DNA of 64,000 nt from Curvibacter microcysteis (GTDB taxonomy: Bacteria > Pseudomonadota > Gammaproteobacteria > Burkholderiales > Burkholderiaceae_C), in the NCBI RefSeq assembly GCF_028649435.1, contig NZ_JAQSIN010000003.1. The stretch is one strand, 5' to 3'. Below are positions 38,154 through 47,079 of the stretch, piece by piece. Numbering within the stretch: the stretch's first letter is position 1; each line of letters starts with the position of its first letter. The notes below the pieces were generated by a model. It searched no databases and was not told the origin of the DNA. It was given only the letters and a program-made list of their open reading frames with translations. A program made the position numbers and the translations under genes.

Positions 38154-38567
38154 ATGACCTTCAGTTCAGCCCCTAGCACGCGGTCTTTACCGCACCGTGA
38201 ATTCTTCGATCTGCAGCCCTGGCTGGCCAGCGCCGACTGGCAGACCGTGCCTTCGCGCAGCGGCCTCATTGAAGAACTGACGCTGCGCGACAGCTTTGAC
38301 GCCGAGCGCCGAACCGGCTCGCGCACCCTGCTGGCGCGCTGGTCGGCGGGGGCCTGGCTGGACCGTGCCGTGGTGCACGACTTCTGCGAAGAGGTCTACC
38401 TGCTGCAAGGCGACCTGGTCGTGGGCTGCGACGCGCAAGGGCAGGGCGGTGCCCCGTTCAGCGCCCCCACCTACGCCTGCCGCCCCCCGGGCGCCGTGCA
38501 CGGGCCCTTTCTGTCGCGCGGCGGCTGCCTGATGCTGGAGATCCAGTACCACGAGGTGACGCCATGA
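38154..38567 (+). CDS. cupin-fold protein
   Basis: 137 residues forming a single small cupin barrel. Motif 1 is weak but visible around VVHDFCEEVYLLQGDLVVG (His, Glu, Gly). Motif 2 is RPPGAVHGPF, with the metal-binding His. Resembles ChrR-type cupins and probably binds a divalent metal. First structural gene of the cluster; its stop overlaps the next start (ATGA). It may be an enzyme or a sensor-like accessory; the sequence does not decide. Confidence 0.75.
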   Translation: MTFSSAPSTRSLPHREFFDLQPWLASADWQTVPSRSGLIEELTLRDSFDAERRTGSRTLLARWSAGAWLDRAVVHDFCEEVYLLQGDLVVGCDAQGQGGAPFSAPTYACRPPGAVHGPFLSRGGCLMLEIQYHEVTP

Positions 38568-39361
38568 GCGCGCTGACCACGGCGCCCAGCCTGGGCTGGC
38601 AGGCGCGCCAGCCGATTCGCCGGGGCGAACACCAAGGCCACACCTCGGGCCTGGCACCGGGGTTGGTGCAGGGCAATCTCATGATCCTGCCGCAGGCCCT
38701 GGCGGCCGATTTTTTGCTGTTTTGCCAACGCAATCCCAAGTCCTGCCCTTTGCTGGCGGTGTCCGAACCGGGCGACCCTTTTCTGCCCACCCTGGGGCAG
38801 GACATCGACATCCGCAGTGACGTGCCGAGCTACCGCGTCTGGCGCGACGGCATGCTGGTGGGCCAGCCCTCGGACCTGACCGCGCTGTGGCAGGACGACT
38901 TCGTGACCTTTGTGCTGGGCTGCTCCTTCTCGTTCGAGCAGGCCCTGATCGAGGCCGGCATCCCGCTGCGCCATGTGCAGCAAGGCCGCAACGTGGCGAT
39001 GTACCGCACCAACGTGCCCACCCAATCGGCCGGCCCGTTTGCCGGCCCGATGGTGGTGTCCATGCGGCCCATGACGCCGGCCGACGCGATCCGCGCGGTG
39101 CAGGTGACTTCGCGTTTTGCCCAGGTGCATGGCGCGCCAGTGCACCTGGGGCGGCCCGACCTGATTGGCATCGCCGACCTGGCCCAGCCCGACTTTGGCG
39201 ACCCGGTGGACATCGGGCCCGATGAGATCCCCGTGTTCTGGGCCTGTGGCGTGACGCCGCAATCGGTGGCCATGGCGACCCGGCCCCCTTTGTGCATCAC
39301 CCACTCCCCGGGCTGCATGTTGGTGACCGATTGGTTGAACCACCAGCTGGCCACCGGCTAG
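38564..39361 (+). CDS. DUF1445 family enzyme (D-glutamate cyclase-like, YcsI)
   Basis: 265 residues, full length for the DUF1445/YcsI family. Characteristic stretches: GLAPGLVQGNLMILP, SDVPSYRVWRDG, FVLGCSFSFEQALIEAGIP, RNVAMYRTNVP, and FWACGVTPQSVAM with THSPGCMLVTD at the end. The mammalian relative is a D-glutamate cyclase that interconverts D-glutamate and 5-oxo-D-proline; bacterial members are annotated as putative hydro-lyases. Coupled to the cupin gene and followed by a TRAP transporter, so its substrate is probably what that transporter imports. Confidence 0.85.
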   Translation: MSALTTAPSLGWQARQPIRRGEHQGHTSGLAPGLVQGNLMILPQALAADFLLFCQRNPKSCPLLAVSEPGDPFLPTLGQDIDIRSDVPSYRVWRDGMLVGQPSDLTALWQDDFVTFVLGCSFSFEQALIEAGIPLRHVQQGRNVAMYRTNVPTQSAGPFAGPMVVSMRPMTPADAIRAVQVTSRFAQVHGAPVHLGRPDLIGIADLAQPDFGDPVDIGPDEIPVFWACGVTPQSVAMATRPPLCITHSPGCMLVTDWLNHQLATG

Positions 39362-39426
39362 CGGCCCCGCCGCCCCGGCCTCTTTGACAGATTGACCCCT
39401 CACCCCCCCGTCCTCTTGGAGCTCCC

Positions 39427-40503
39427 ATGAAACTCAAACCAACCACCTTGGCCGTGATCCTGGCCGCCTCGACCCTGCTGCCCTCGCTGGCCTCGGCCCA
39501 GGCCTTTCCGGCCGGCCCCAAGGTCGCCATCCAGGCCATCACCCAGGTGGCGCCCAACCTGCCGCAGTACACCCGGGTCGACCAGCCCTTGCTGCGTGAC
39601 GGCCTGAGCAAGGCCACCGGTGGCCGTGTGGAAGTGACCCTCTCGTCCTGGCCCGAGCGCAACGTCAATGGCCCTGAAGTCCTGCGCCTGGTGCGCTCGG
39701 GCCAGGTGGACATTGCTGCCGCCCCGCTGACCACCGTGTCGGGCGATGTGCCCATGCTCGACGGCGTGGACCTGGCCGGCATGAACCCGGACATCCGCCA
39801 GGCCCGCAAGGTGGCCGACGCCATGGTGCCGGTGGCCAACAAGGAGTTGGAGCGCCTGGGCATCAAGCTGATCGCCACCTACCCCTTCTCGGGCCAGATG
39901 CTGTTTTGCCGCAAGCCCATCACCAGCCTGGCCGACCTCAAGGGCCTGAAGGTCCGCACCAACGGCCCCTCGGCCGCCGACTTGGTCAAGGCCTTGGGCG
40001 GCCAGCCGGTGTCGCTGGCCTTTGGGGAGGTCTACACCGCGCTGGAGCGCGGCACGGTGGACTGCGGCATCACCGGTGCGGGGTCGGGCAACGGCGTCAA
40101 GTGGACCGAGGTGTCGACCCACTTGTTCACCATGCCCCTGTCCTGGTCGACCTCGGGCTACTTCGTGAACCTGTCGTGGTGGAACAAGCTCGACCCGGTG
40201 GTGCGGGCCCAACTGGAGAAGACCCTGGCGGAGGTGCAGGAAGCGCAGTGGAAGCTCGGCGTGGACGCCACCAACGACGGCGTGGCCTGCAACGTGGGCC
40301 ATGCCGACGCCTGCAAGCTGCACACCCTGGTGAAGAAGCCCATGGTCGAGGTCAAGCCCGACGCCAATGTGCTGGCCACCCTGCAAAAAGAGCTGAGCGA
40401 AGACGTGCTGCCGGGCTGGATCAAGCGCTGTGGTGACCGCTGCGCGGCGGTCTACAACGAGGTGATCGCCCCGATCACCGGCATCAAGTACGCAGGCAAG
40501 TGA
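39427..40503 (+). CDS. TRAP transporter solute-binding protein DctP
   Basis: Periplasmic receptor of a tripartite ATP-independent transporter. 358 residues with a signal peptide (MKLKPTTLAVILAASTLLPSLASA, cut near residue 25). The signature Arg177 in LKGLKVRTNG should bind a substrate carboxylate; GEVYTALERGTVDCGITG is the other family block. The C-terminal part has two cysteine pairs (ACNVGHADAC and CGDRC) that could form disulfides and are not typical. Followed by the two membrane subunits. Confidence 0.9.
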   Translation: MKLKPTTLAVILAASTLLPSLASAQAFPAGPKVAIQAITQVAPNLPQYTRVDQPLLRDGLSKATGGRVEVTLSSWPERNVNGPEVLRLVRSGQVDIAAAPLTTVSGDVPMLDGVDLAGMNPDIRQARKVADAMVPVANKELERLGIKLIATYPFSGQMLFCRKPITSLADLKGLKVRTNGPSAADLVKALGGQPVSLAFGEVYTALERGTVDCGITGAGSGNGVKWTEVSTHLFTMPLSWSTSGYFVNLSWWNKLDPVVRAQLEKTLAEVQEAQWKLGVDATNDGVACNVGHADACKLHTLVKKPMVEVKPDANVLATLQKELSEDVLPGWIKRCGDRCAAVYNEVIAPITGIKYAGK

Positions 40504-40504
40504 C

Positions 40505-41128
40505 ATGTACCGGCTGTTGGAGTCCCTCAGCCGCCACGCGATGACCGTGGCGGGCTGGTGCTATCTGCTGATCACCGTGCTGATCTGTTTTGACATTGCC
40601 GCGCGGCGCTTTCTGGGCTTCTCGACCGAGGCCACGACCGAGCTCACCGGCTACCTGATGGCCGTGGGCATGAGCTGGGGCCTGGCCGGCACCTTGTTCG
40701 AGCGCGGCCATGTGCGCATCGACGTGCTGGTGCAGAAGCTGCCGCTGAAGGTCCGCGTCTGGCTGCACCTGCTGTCGCTGAGCGCCTTGCTGGTGGCGTC
40801 CCTGTTCTTTGTCTATGGCGCGCTGTCGCTGGCCAAAGACTCCTGGGACTTCGGTGCCACCGACCTCTCCACGCTGCGCACGCCCATGGTCATCCCACAG
40901 GGCTTGTGGGCCGCTGGCCTGGTGCTGCTGCTGTTGACGGGCGTGGCCTTGCTGGCGCGCTCGTTGCGTCAACTGGCCACCGGCCAGGCCGACCAGATGG
41001 ACCGCATGTTGATGGCGCGAACCTATGAAGACGAGGCCGCTGAAACCCTGGAGGCGGTGTCCGAGGCGCAAGCCCACATGAGCCCACCCGTGCCCACCCC
41101 CACCCCCGCTTTGGGAGCGCAGAAATGA
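40505..41128 (+). CDS. TRAP transporter small permease DctQ
   Basis: 207 residues with four membrane helices (about 16-36, 52-72, 91-113 and 134-156). The family block FSTEATTELTGYLMAVGMSWGLA is present. An extra Pro-rich cytoplasmic tail follows the last helix. Its stop overlaps the dctM start by ATGA, so it is coupled to the large subunit. It begins 1 bp after the dctP stop. Confidence 0.88.
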   Translation: MYRLLESLSRHAMTVAGWCYLLITVLICFDIAARRFLGFSTEATTELTGYLMAVGMSWGLAGTLFERGHVRIDVLVQKLPLKVRVWLHLLSLSALLVASLFFVYGALSLAKDSWDFGATDLSTLRTPMVIPQGLWAAGLVLLLLTGVALLARSLRQLATGQADQMDRMLMARTYEDEAAETLEAVSEAQAHMSPPVPTPTPALGAQK

Positions 41129-42525
41129 TCGCCATCGTCTTCATCCTGGTCATGGGCGCCGTGGTCGGCCTGGCCTCGCTGTTTGGCCCGGCCAGCGGCG
41201 CGGCCGCGGCTTCGGCCGCCAGCGTGCCCTGGTGGGCCCTGGCCGCCGTGCTGGTGGCCTTTGTCGGCTTCTTCGCGGGCGGCATCTACGTCGGCGCGGC
41301 CCTGGCCATGCTGTCTTTGCTGGCGGGTTTTGGCCTGTCGGACCGGCCGTTCTGGAACTTCATCGGCGAGATGATCTGGGGCCCTTCGACCAACTTCGTG
41401 CTGGTCTCGGTGCCGCTGTTCCTGCTGATGGGCGAGATCATGCTGCGCGCCGGTCTGTCGGAGCGCTTGTACCGGGCCCTGAACGTGTGGATGGGGCGCC
41501 TGCCCGGCGGCCTGTTGCACACCAACATCATGGCCTGCGGCGTGTTCTCGGCGGTGGCCGGCTCCAGCGTGGCGACGGCGGCGACCATGGGCTCGGTGGC
41601 CTTGCCTTACTTTGAGAAGAGCCACTACCCACCGCGCCTCGTGCTGGGGTCACTGGCGGCAGGCGGTGCCCTGGGCAACCTGATCCCGCCAGGCATCACC
41701 TTCATCATCTATGGCCTGATCACCGAGACCTCGGTGGGCGCGTTGTACCTGGCGGCCGTTGGCCCCAGCGTGCTGGTGGTGCTGTTGTTCACGCTCACCA
41801 TCCTGTTCTACAGCTACCGCCTCAAGCTGCACGGTGACGCAGGTGGCGCCTCGGTGGGCTGGGCCCAGCGCCTGGCCAGCCTGTCGGACCTGGTGCCGAC
41901 CGCGCTGCTGATCGGCCTGGTGCTGGGCACCATCTACGCGGGCTGGGCCACGCCCACCGAGTCCGCCGCGCTGGGCGTGGCCGGGGCGATTGTGCTGTCG
42001 TTGGTGGACCGCAAACTGAGCTGGAAGATGATGAGCGAGTCCATGCGCTCCACGGCGCGCACCACCTCGATGATCGCGCTCATCCTGTTCGGCGCGTACT
42101 TCCTGAACTACATCCTGTCCTCGCTGGGCATCCCGCAGATGCTGGCCAAGTTCCTGACCTCGCTGCCCTTGCCGGGCTGGGCCATCATGCTGGTCATCAT
42201 CGGCTTTTACCTGGCGCTGGGCACCTTCATGGAAGGCATGTCGATGGTGATCACCACCATCCCGCTGCTGTTCCCGGTGGTCAAGGCCCTGGGCTACGAC
42301 CCGATCTGGTTTGGCGTGGTCATCACCATGCTGGTCGAGATCGCCATGATCAGCCCGCCCGATGGCACGGTGCTCTACGTGCTGCAAGGCATGCGGCGCC
42401 AGCCCGGGCCGATCACCGATGTGTTCTCCGGTGTCATGCCCTTCATGTTCGTCTACATGCTGGCCATCATCGTGCTGATGCTGTTCCCCGCCATTGCCCT
42501 GTGGCTGCCGGCGGCGCTCATGTAG
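41125..42525 (+). CDS. TRAP transporter large permease DctM
   Basis: Sodium-coupled transport subunit. 466 residues with about 12-13 membrane helices. Family blocks: VPLFLLMGEIMLRAGLSERLY, GSSVATAATMGSVALPYFEK, GNLIPPGITFIIYGLITETSVGALYLA, WATPTESAALGVAGA and GTFMEGMSMVITTIPLLFPV. With DctP and DctQ this makes one complete transporter for an organic acid or acid amide. Confidence 0.93.
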   Translation: MIAIVFILVMGAVVGLASLFGPASGAAAASAASVPWWALAAVLVAFVGFFAGGIYVGAALAMLSLLAGFGLSDRPFWNFIGEMIWGPSTNFVLVSVPLFLLMGEIMLRAGLSERLYRALNVWMGRLPGGLLHTNIMACGVFSAVAGSSVATAATMGSVALPYFEKSHYPPRLVLGSLAAGGALGNLIPPGITFIIYGLITETSVGALYLAAVGPSVLVVLLFTLTILFYSYRLKLHGDAGGASVGWAQRLASLSDLVPTALLIGLVLGTIYAGWATPTESAALGVAGAIVLSLVDRKLSWKMMSESMRSTARTTSMIALILFGAYFLNYILSSLGIPQMLAKFLTSLPLPGWAIMLVIIGFYLALGTFMEGMSMVITTIPLLFPVVKALGYDPIWFGVVITMLVEIAMISPPDGTVLYVLQGMRRQPGPITDVFSGVMPFMFVYMLAIIVLMLFPAIALWLPAALM

Positions 42526-42552
42526 CCCGCCACGGGCCCGCTGTGGGCCCCT

Positions 42553-42585
42553 GCGCTCGGTCGCGCCGATGGTGCGGCCGAGCGC
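42553..42585 (+). other. strong hairpin between dctM and the DUF2848 gene
   Basis: GCGCTCGG (42553-42560) pairs with CCGAGCGC (42578-42585). A T6 run follows only 13 bp after the stem (42599-42604), so it is not a classical terminator. It may reduce read-through or stabilise the upstream mRNA. Confidence 0.35.
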
Positions 42586-42635
42586 CCACCTCCCCCTGTT
42601 TTTTCATCCTCTTCTTTGAGACGAGAGCCCCAGCC

Positions 42636-43355
42636 ATGTCCACTCCTTTGCTTTTTGCCTGCGAAAGCGCCCTCGACACCGCCCTGCCGCGCACCGAAGT
42701 GCGCGCCGTGTTCCCGCGTCAATTCATCATTGCTGGCTGGACCGGTCGCGACAGCGCGGCCATTGCCCACCACATCCACGAGTTGGAGCTGCTGGGCGTG
42801 CCCGCCCCGTCCTCGGTGCCCTTGTTCTACCGCGCCAGCGCCAGCCTGCTGACCCAGGCCCCGCTGATCGAAACCCTGGGCGAGGACAGCTCGGGCGAGG
42901 CCGAGCCCCTGCTGTTCTGGGCTGAGGGCGAGTGGTGGCTGACCGTGGCCTCGGACCACACCGACCGCAAGGTCGAGACCTATTCGGTGGCCGTGTCCAA
43001 GCAGATGTGCCCCAAGCCCATCGCCGCCGCCGCCTGGCGCTGGGCCGAGGTCGCGCCCTACCAGGACGAGCTGCAATTGCGCTCGCGCATCTTCGAAGAC
43101 GGCCAGTGGGTGGACTACCAGCAGGGCACGCTGAGCTCGATCCGCCCGCTGGCTTCGCTGTGCGCCGACAGCCCCCTGGGCACGGCCGCGCAGGACGGCT
43201 GCTTCCTGTCCTGCGGCACCCTGGGGGCGATTCATAATGCACAAGGCGTGGGCATCCGCCCGGCCGCGCAGATGGAGATCGAGCTGCGCGACCCGCGTCG
43301 CCAACGCAGCATCGTGCACCGCTACCAGGTGCAGACCCTGCCCGTGGTGGCCTGA
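42636..43355 (+). CDS. DUF2848 family protein (FAH-like fold)
   Basis: 239 residues, close to the full length of the DUF2848 family, which is related to fumarylacetoacetate hydrolases. Visible: FIIAGWTGRDSAAIAHHIHELELLG, VPLFYRASASLLTQA, ASDHTDRKVETYSVAVSKQMCPKP and the C-terminal MEIELRDPRRQR. A hydrolase or decarboxylase acting on a short carbonyl acid is likely by fold. It lies between the TRAP genes and the amidase, so it should act on the imported compound or on the amidase product. Confidence 0.8.
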   Translation: MSTPLLFACESALDTALPRTEVRAVFPRQFIIAGWTGRDSAAIAHHIHELELLGVPAPSSVPLFYRASASLLTQAPLIETLGEDSSGEAEPLLFWAEGEWWLTVASDHTDRKVETYSVAVSKQMCPKPIAAAAWRWAEVAPYQDELQLRSRIFEDGQWVDYQQGTLSSIRPLASLCADSPLGTAAQDGCFLSCGTLGAIHNAQGVGIRPAAQMEIELRDPRRQRSIVHRYQVQTLPVVA

Positions 43356-43400
43356 TGCACGCCGGCCCGACGCCCCTTCTTTCCTCTCACCTTTGACGCC

Positions 43401-44741
43401 ATGACATCTACTCTTGAGTCCCTGCAGTCGCGCCTGCAACAAGGCCAGACCACCTGCGAAGCCGTGGTCGAACAGGCCTTGGCCGGCGCCTCCGGCCCGG
43501 CAGCGGCCCATGTCTTCACCCGCCTGTACCCCGAGGCCGCGCTGGCTGCCGCCCGCCACGCCGACGCCCAGCGCGCCGCGGGCGTGCCGCAGGGGCCGCT
43601 GGCGGGCCTGCCGGTGAGCATCAAAGACCTGTACGACGTGGCGGGCGAGACCACGCTGGCCGGCTCGGTGGTCTGCCGTGGCGAGCCCGCCGCCCAGGCC
43701 GATGCGCCGGTGGTGGCCCGCCTGCGGGGCAGCGGCGCGGCCCTGATCGGCAAGACCAACATGACCGAGTTCGCCTTCTCCGGCGTCGGCATCAACCCCC
43801 ACTACGGCACGCCGCGCAACCCGGCCGATGCCGCTGTGGCGCGCATCCCCGGTGGTTCCTCTTCGGGGGCGGCGGTGTCGGTGGCGCTGGGCCTGGCCGT
43901 GGCCGGCCTGGGCTCGGACACCGGGGGCTCCATCCGCATCCCGGCCGCGCTGTGCGGCCTGGTCGGCTTCAAGAGCAGCCAGGGCCGGGTGCCGCGCCGC
44001 GGCGCGCTGGAGTTGTCGCGCAGCCTGGACACGGTGTGCGCCATGACGCGCAGCGTGAGCGACTGCCTGACGGTCGACGCGGTGCTGTCGGGTGCGCCCC
44101 TGGCCGTGGCCAAGCGCCCCTTGGCCGGCCTGCGCCTGGCCTTGCCGCAGACCGTGCTGCTCGACAGCCTGGACGAGACCGTGGCCCGCGCTTACCAACG
44201 CACCCTGTCGCGCCTGTCGGCGGCGGGCGCGCAGCTGATCGAGATCCCCTTGGCCGAGCTGGCCGAGATCCCGCGCCTGAACGCACCTGGCGGCTTCTCG
44301 CCCGTCGAGGCCTTTGCCGTGCACCACGAGCGCCTGGCCCGTGCGCGCGACCAGTTCGACCCGCGTGTGGCCGCCCGCATGGCCTTGGGCGCGCCGGTGC
44401 TGGCCCGCGAGTACCTCGACATGCTGGACCACCGCGCCGACTGGATCGCCCGCGTCACCCAGGCCCTGGATGGCTTTGACGCCGTGCTCAGCCCCACGGT
44501 GCCCATCGTGGCGCCGGAGATCGAGGCGCTGCAGGCCTCGGACGAGGCCTTCTTCAAGGCCAATGGCCTCTTGCTGCGCAACACTTTTGCCTTCAACTAC
44601 CTGGATGGCTGCGCCTTCAGCCTGCCTTGCCACGCCGAGGGTGAACTGCCGGTGGGCCTGATGCTGGCCTCGGTGCGCGACGACGATGCCCGCCTGGCCA
44701 CGGTGGCCCTGGCGCTGGAGCAGGCGCTGGCCGCGGCCTGA
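43401..44741 (+). CDS. amidase, amidase-signature family
   Basis: 446 residues. The Ser-cisSer-Lys triad is in place: Lys75 in SIKDLYDVAG, cis-Ser153 in PGGSSSG, and nucleophile Ser177 in GSDTGGSIRIPAALCG, with the spacing seen in characterised amidase-signature enzymes. No signal peptide, so it acts in the cytoplasm. It closes the cluster and should hydrolyse the amide of the TRAP-imported substrate or of a DUF2848/DUF1445 product. The exact substrate cannot be read from sequence. Confidence 0.9.
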   Translation: MTSTLESLQSRLQQGQTTCEAVVEQALAGASGPAAAHVFTRLYPEAALAAARHADAQRAAGVPQGPLAGLPVSIKDLYDVAGETTLAGSVVCRGEPAAQADAPVVARLRGSGAALIGKTNMTEFAFSGVGINPHYGTPRNPADAAVARIPGGSSSGAAVSVALGLAVAGLGSDTGGSIRIPAALCGLVGFKSSQGRVPRRGALELSRSLDTVCAMTRSVSDCLTVDAVLSGAPLAVAKRPLAGLRLALPQTVLLDSLDETVARAYQRTLSRLSAAGAQLIEIPLAELAEIPRLNAPGGFSPVEAFAVHHERLARARDQFDPRVAARMALGAPVLAREYLDMLDHRADWIARVTQALDGFDAVLSPTVPIVAPEIEALQASDEAFFKANGLLLRNTFAFNYLDGCAFSLPCHAEGELPVGLMLASVRDDDARLATVALALEQALAAA

Positions 44742-44801
44742 GCGCGTGGCGCCTCGTCCGCCCTCAAGGCCCGCTGGGGCTGGGGCGGGCGGGGGCCGTG
44801 A

Positions 44802-47027
44802 TCAGCGCGCTGGCGGGCGTTTCAGCTCGGCCAGCGCGGCGCGGGCCGCGGCGGCTGTGCGGGCCGCATCCAGCTGGGTGACCTGCAGACGCCGGTGCAG
44901 CCACGGCAGCACCTTGTCGGTGGGTGGCTCGCTGGGCAGCAGGGTTTGTTTGGTGTCCAGTGCACGGGCTTCGATCTCGGCTTCACCCGCCCCCTGGCTG
45001 GCTGGGTCCAGCAAGTCCTGCAGCGATTGCTGCGCCTGCCCCAGCGCGGTCAAGGCCTCGGCCTGGTGCATTTCCGGGCCGTCGCGCAAACGCATCAGGC
45101 GCAGCATGGACAGGTGGGCCATCAGGCGTTGGCCATGGTCGAGCAAGGCGGTCAGCGGCACCCAGGGCAGTTGCACCTGGCGCGGCTCGTAGCTGCTGCG
45201 TTGCAGGCCGGCGGCCAGGGCCCCCAGCGCGTCATAGGCCTGGCGGCGGGCCAGGCGCTGGCGCACGGCCATGCCGGGGTCGGCCGGGTCGTGGGGGCGC
45301 AAGGACTCGGCCGCGTAGTGGCGCAGTGCCGCCAGCACCCGGGGCAGGCTGCGCGGCAGGCTGCGCCGTTCCCAAGAAGGCAGCACATAGCAAAACGCCC
45401 AGGCCATGGCCGCGCCCAGCAGGGTGTCGGCCACGCGCTCGGCGATCGGAAAGCCCGTGCTCGGGTGGGCCATGTGGGCTTGCAGCAAGGCCATCACCGT
45501 GGCGGCCACGGCGGTGATCAGGTAGCGCTCGATGGCAAAGCTGTGGGCCAGGCCCACCGCCAGCAGGAAGACCAGCATCATCAGCAAGGGCGAGGACACA
45601 TGGGCCAGGCCCACCACGATCACGCAGCCCAGCAAGGTGCCCAGCACGCGCAGGTTGCGCCGCGACAGGGTTTGTTCGATGTTGCCGCGCAGCACCACCG
45701 CCACGCTCAGCACCATCCACTGCGGGTGCGAGGACCAAGGCAGGGCCAGTCCGATGTAGTAGGCCGCGCCCAGCGCCAGCGACGCGCGCAGGGCATGGCG
45801 CAGCACGGGCGAGGCCAGGGTGCGGTGGGCCTCGAAGGCGGACAGCGGCCAGCCCTCGGGGGCCACGAACAATTGCAGCTCGGCCGCGCTCAGGGGCTGT
45901 TCGCTGGGGCCCTGGTCCAGCAGGCGGTGGATGGCCTGCACATCGTCTTGCAGGTGGCGCACCCGGTTGATCAGGGCTGGCAGCAGGCGGGCGCGCAGGT
46001 CCTCGGGCGCCAGCAGAGGGCTGTTTTGCAGGCTGTCCAGCAGGTCGGACAAGGGCGCCTGTGCCTCCGGGCGAGGAACGCGCACGCCGCGCAGCCGGGC
46101 CTGGGCCAGCGCCAGTTCGTCGGCCATGGCCCGCAGGCGTTGGGCCAGGCGCGCGCGGACCTGGATCGCCAGTTCGTCCGTGCCCAGCAAGTCCAGGTCC
46201 AGGCGGCTGGCCAGCAGGATGTCGCGCAGGTCGATGGCGCGCAGCAACACCGCGGTTTCACGCTGGGCGCGCGCGCTGGGGGGCGCGGCAAACAGCAGGT
46301 CACGCGCAGCTTGCAGGCGTTCGGCCAGTTGGGCTTCGTCGCGCACCCAGGTGTGCAGGGCCTGGGCGGCGGTGGCGGTCTGGCCCTCGTCCAGCATGGC
46401 GTCGGCGCGCGAGCGCAGCAGGCGCGCGGTGGCTTGCAAGGCCGTGGCCAGGGCCAGGCTGCGGTAGCGCTTTTGCAGCGCCCGGATGGTCAGCTGGGAC
46501 CAGCCCAGGTAGAGCGCGGCCCCCACCAGGTTCCAACCGGTCAGCACCCAGGGGGAGGTGCCATCGGGCACGCCCATGGTGAAGACGATGGACAGGATCG
46601 CCGCAAACGAGACCGGGCCGGCGCGGGGCCCCCAGGCCAGCGTCATCATCGAGATGAACACCAGGCCCATGATGGCCAGGCCCAGCACCCGGGGGTAGGG
46701 GTCGAGAAAAGCCACCACAGCCGCGCTCAGCGAGCCCAGCACGGCGGCCATCAGCACCCGGGGCCAGGACCGCCCGGGCGTGGTGGGCACATCGGCCAGG
46801 CTGGCAAACACCGCGCCGCTGCTGACCAGCTGGGCCACATGCAGGCTGGCCTGGCTGCCAAACAACCATTGGATCAGCCCGATGCCCAGGGCCACACTGA
46901 GGCCGTTGAGCACATGGGCAGGGATGCGGAAGAGCCAGTTCAGGGGCGACAGGGGCAGCATGGGCAACAGGGGCGGCAACAGGGTCAAACAAGGCAGTCG
47001 GCCCGCAGGCCGGCGACGCCGCAGCAT
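44802..47027 (-). CDS. FUSC family membrane protein (YccS/AaeB-like)
   Basis: 741 residues. Two hydrophobic blocks, each with about five to six helices (about 30-190 and 410-560), are separated by a large cytoplasmic region rich in Arg/Leu/Gln (about 190-400). The second block has YLITAVAATVMALLQA and GAAMAWAFCYVLPSWERRSLP. This is the layout of the FUSC/aromatic-acid-exporter superfamily. Likely an efflux protein for aromatic or other weak acids. Convergent with the amidase gene and co-directional with, and 52 bp after, the antiporter gene. Confidence 0.85.
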   Translation of the reverse strand: MLRRRRPAGRLPCLTLLPPLLPMLPLSPLNWLFRIPAHVLNGLSVALGIGLIQWLFGSQASLHVAQLVSSGAVFASLADVPTTPGRSWPRVLMAAVLGSLSAAVVAFLDPYPRVLGLAIMGLVFISMMTLAWGPRAGPVSFAAILSIVFTMGVPDGTSPWVLTGWNLVGAALYLGWSQLTIRALQKRYRSLALATALQATARLLRSRADAMLDEGQTATAAQALHTWVRDEAQLAERLQAARDLLFAAPPSARAQRETAVLLRAIDLRDILLASRLDLDLLGTDELAIQVRARLAQRLRAMADELALAQARLRGVRVPRPEAQAPLSDLLDSLQNSPLLAPEDLRARLLPALINRVRHLQDDVQAIHRLLDQGPSEQPLSAAELQLFVAPEGWPLSAFEAHRTLASPVLRHALRASLALGAAYYIGLALPWSSHPQWMVLSVAVVLRGNIEQTLSRRNLRVLGTLLGCVIVVGLAHVSSPLLMMLVFLLAVGLAHSFAIERYLITAVAATVMALLQAHMAHPSTGFPIAERVADTLLGAAMAWAFCYVLPSWERRSLPRSLPRVLAALRHYAAESLRPHDPADPGMAVRQRLARRQAYDALGALAAGLQRSSYEPRQVQLPWVPLTALLDHGQRLMAHLSMLRLMRLRDGPEMHQAEALTALGQAQQSLQDLLDPASQGAGEAEIEARALDTKQTLLPSEPPTDKVLPWLHRRLQVTQLDAARTAAAARAALAELKRPPAR

Positions 47028-47079
47028 ACCGCGCCCGCCGTGGCCGGTCTGAGCGGGCCGTCCTGCGGGGCGTGGCGCC

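Noticed and set aside
42453..44633. 726-residue frame antisense to the DUF2848 and amidase genes
   Set aside because: Both plus-strand genes are motif-supported; the antisense frame spans a gene boundary without any recognisable domain.
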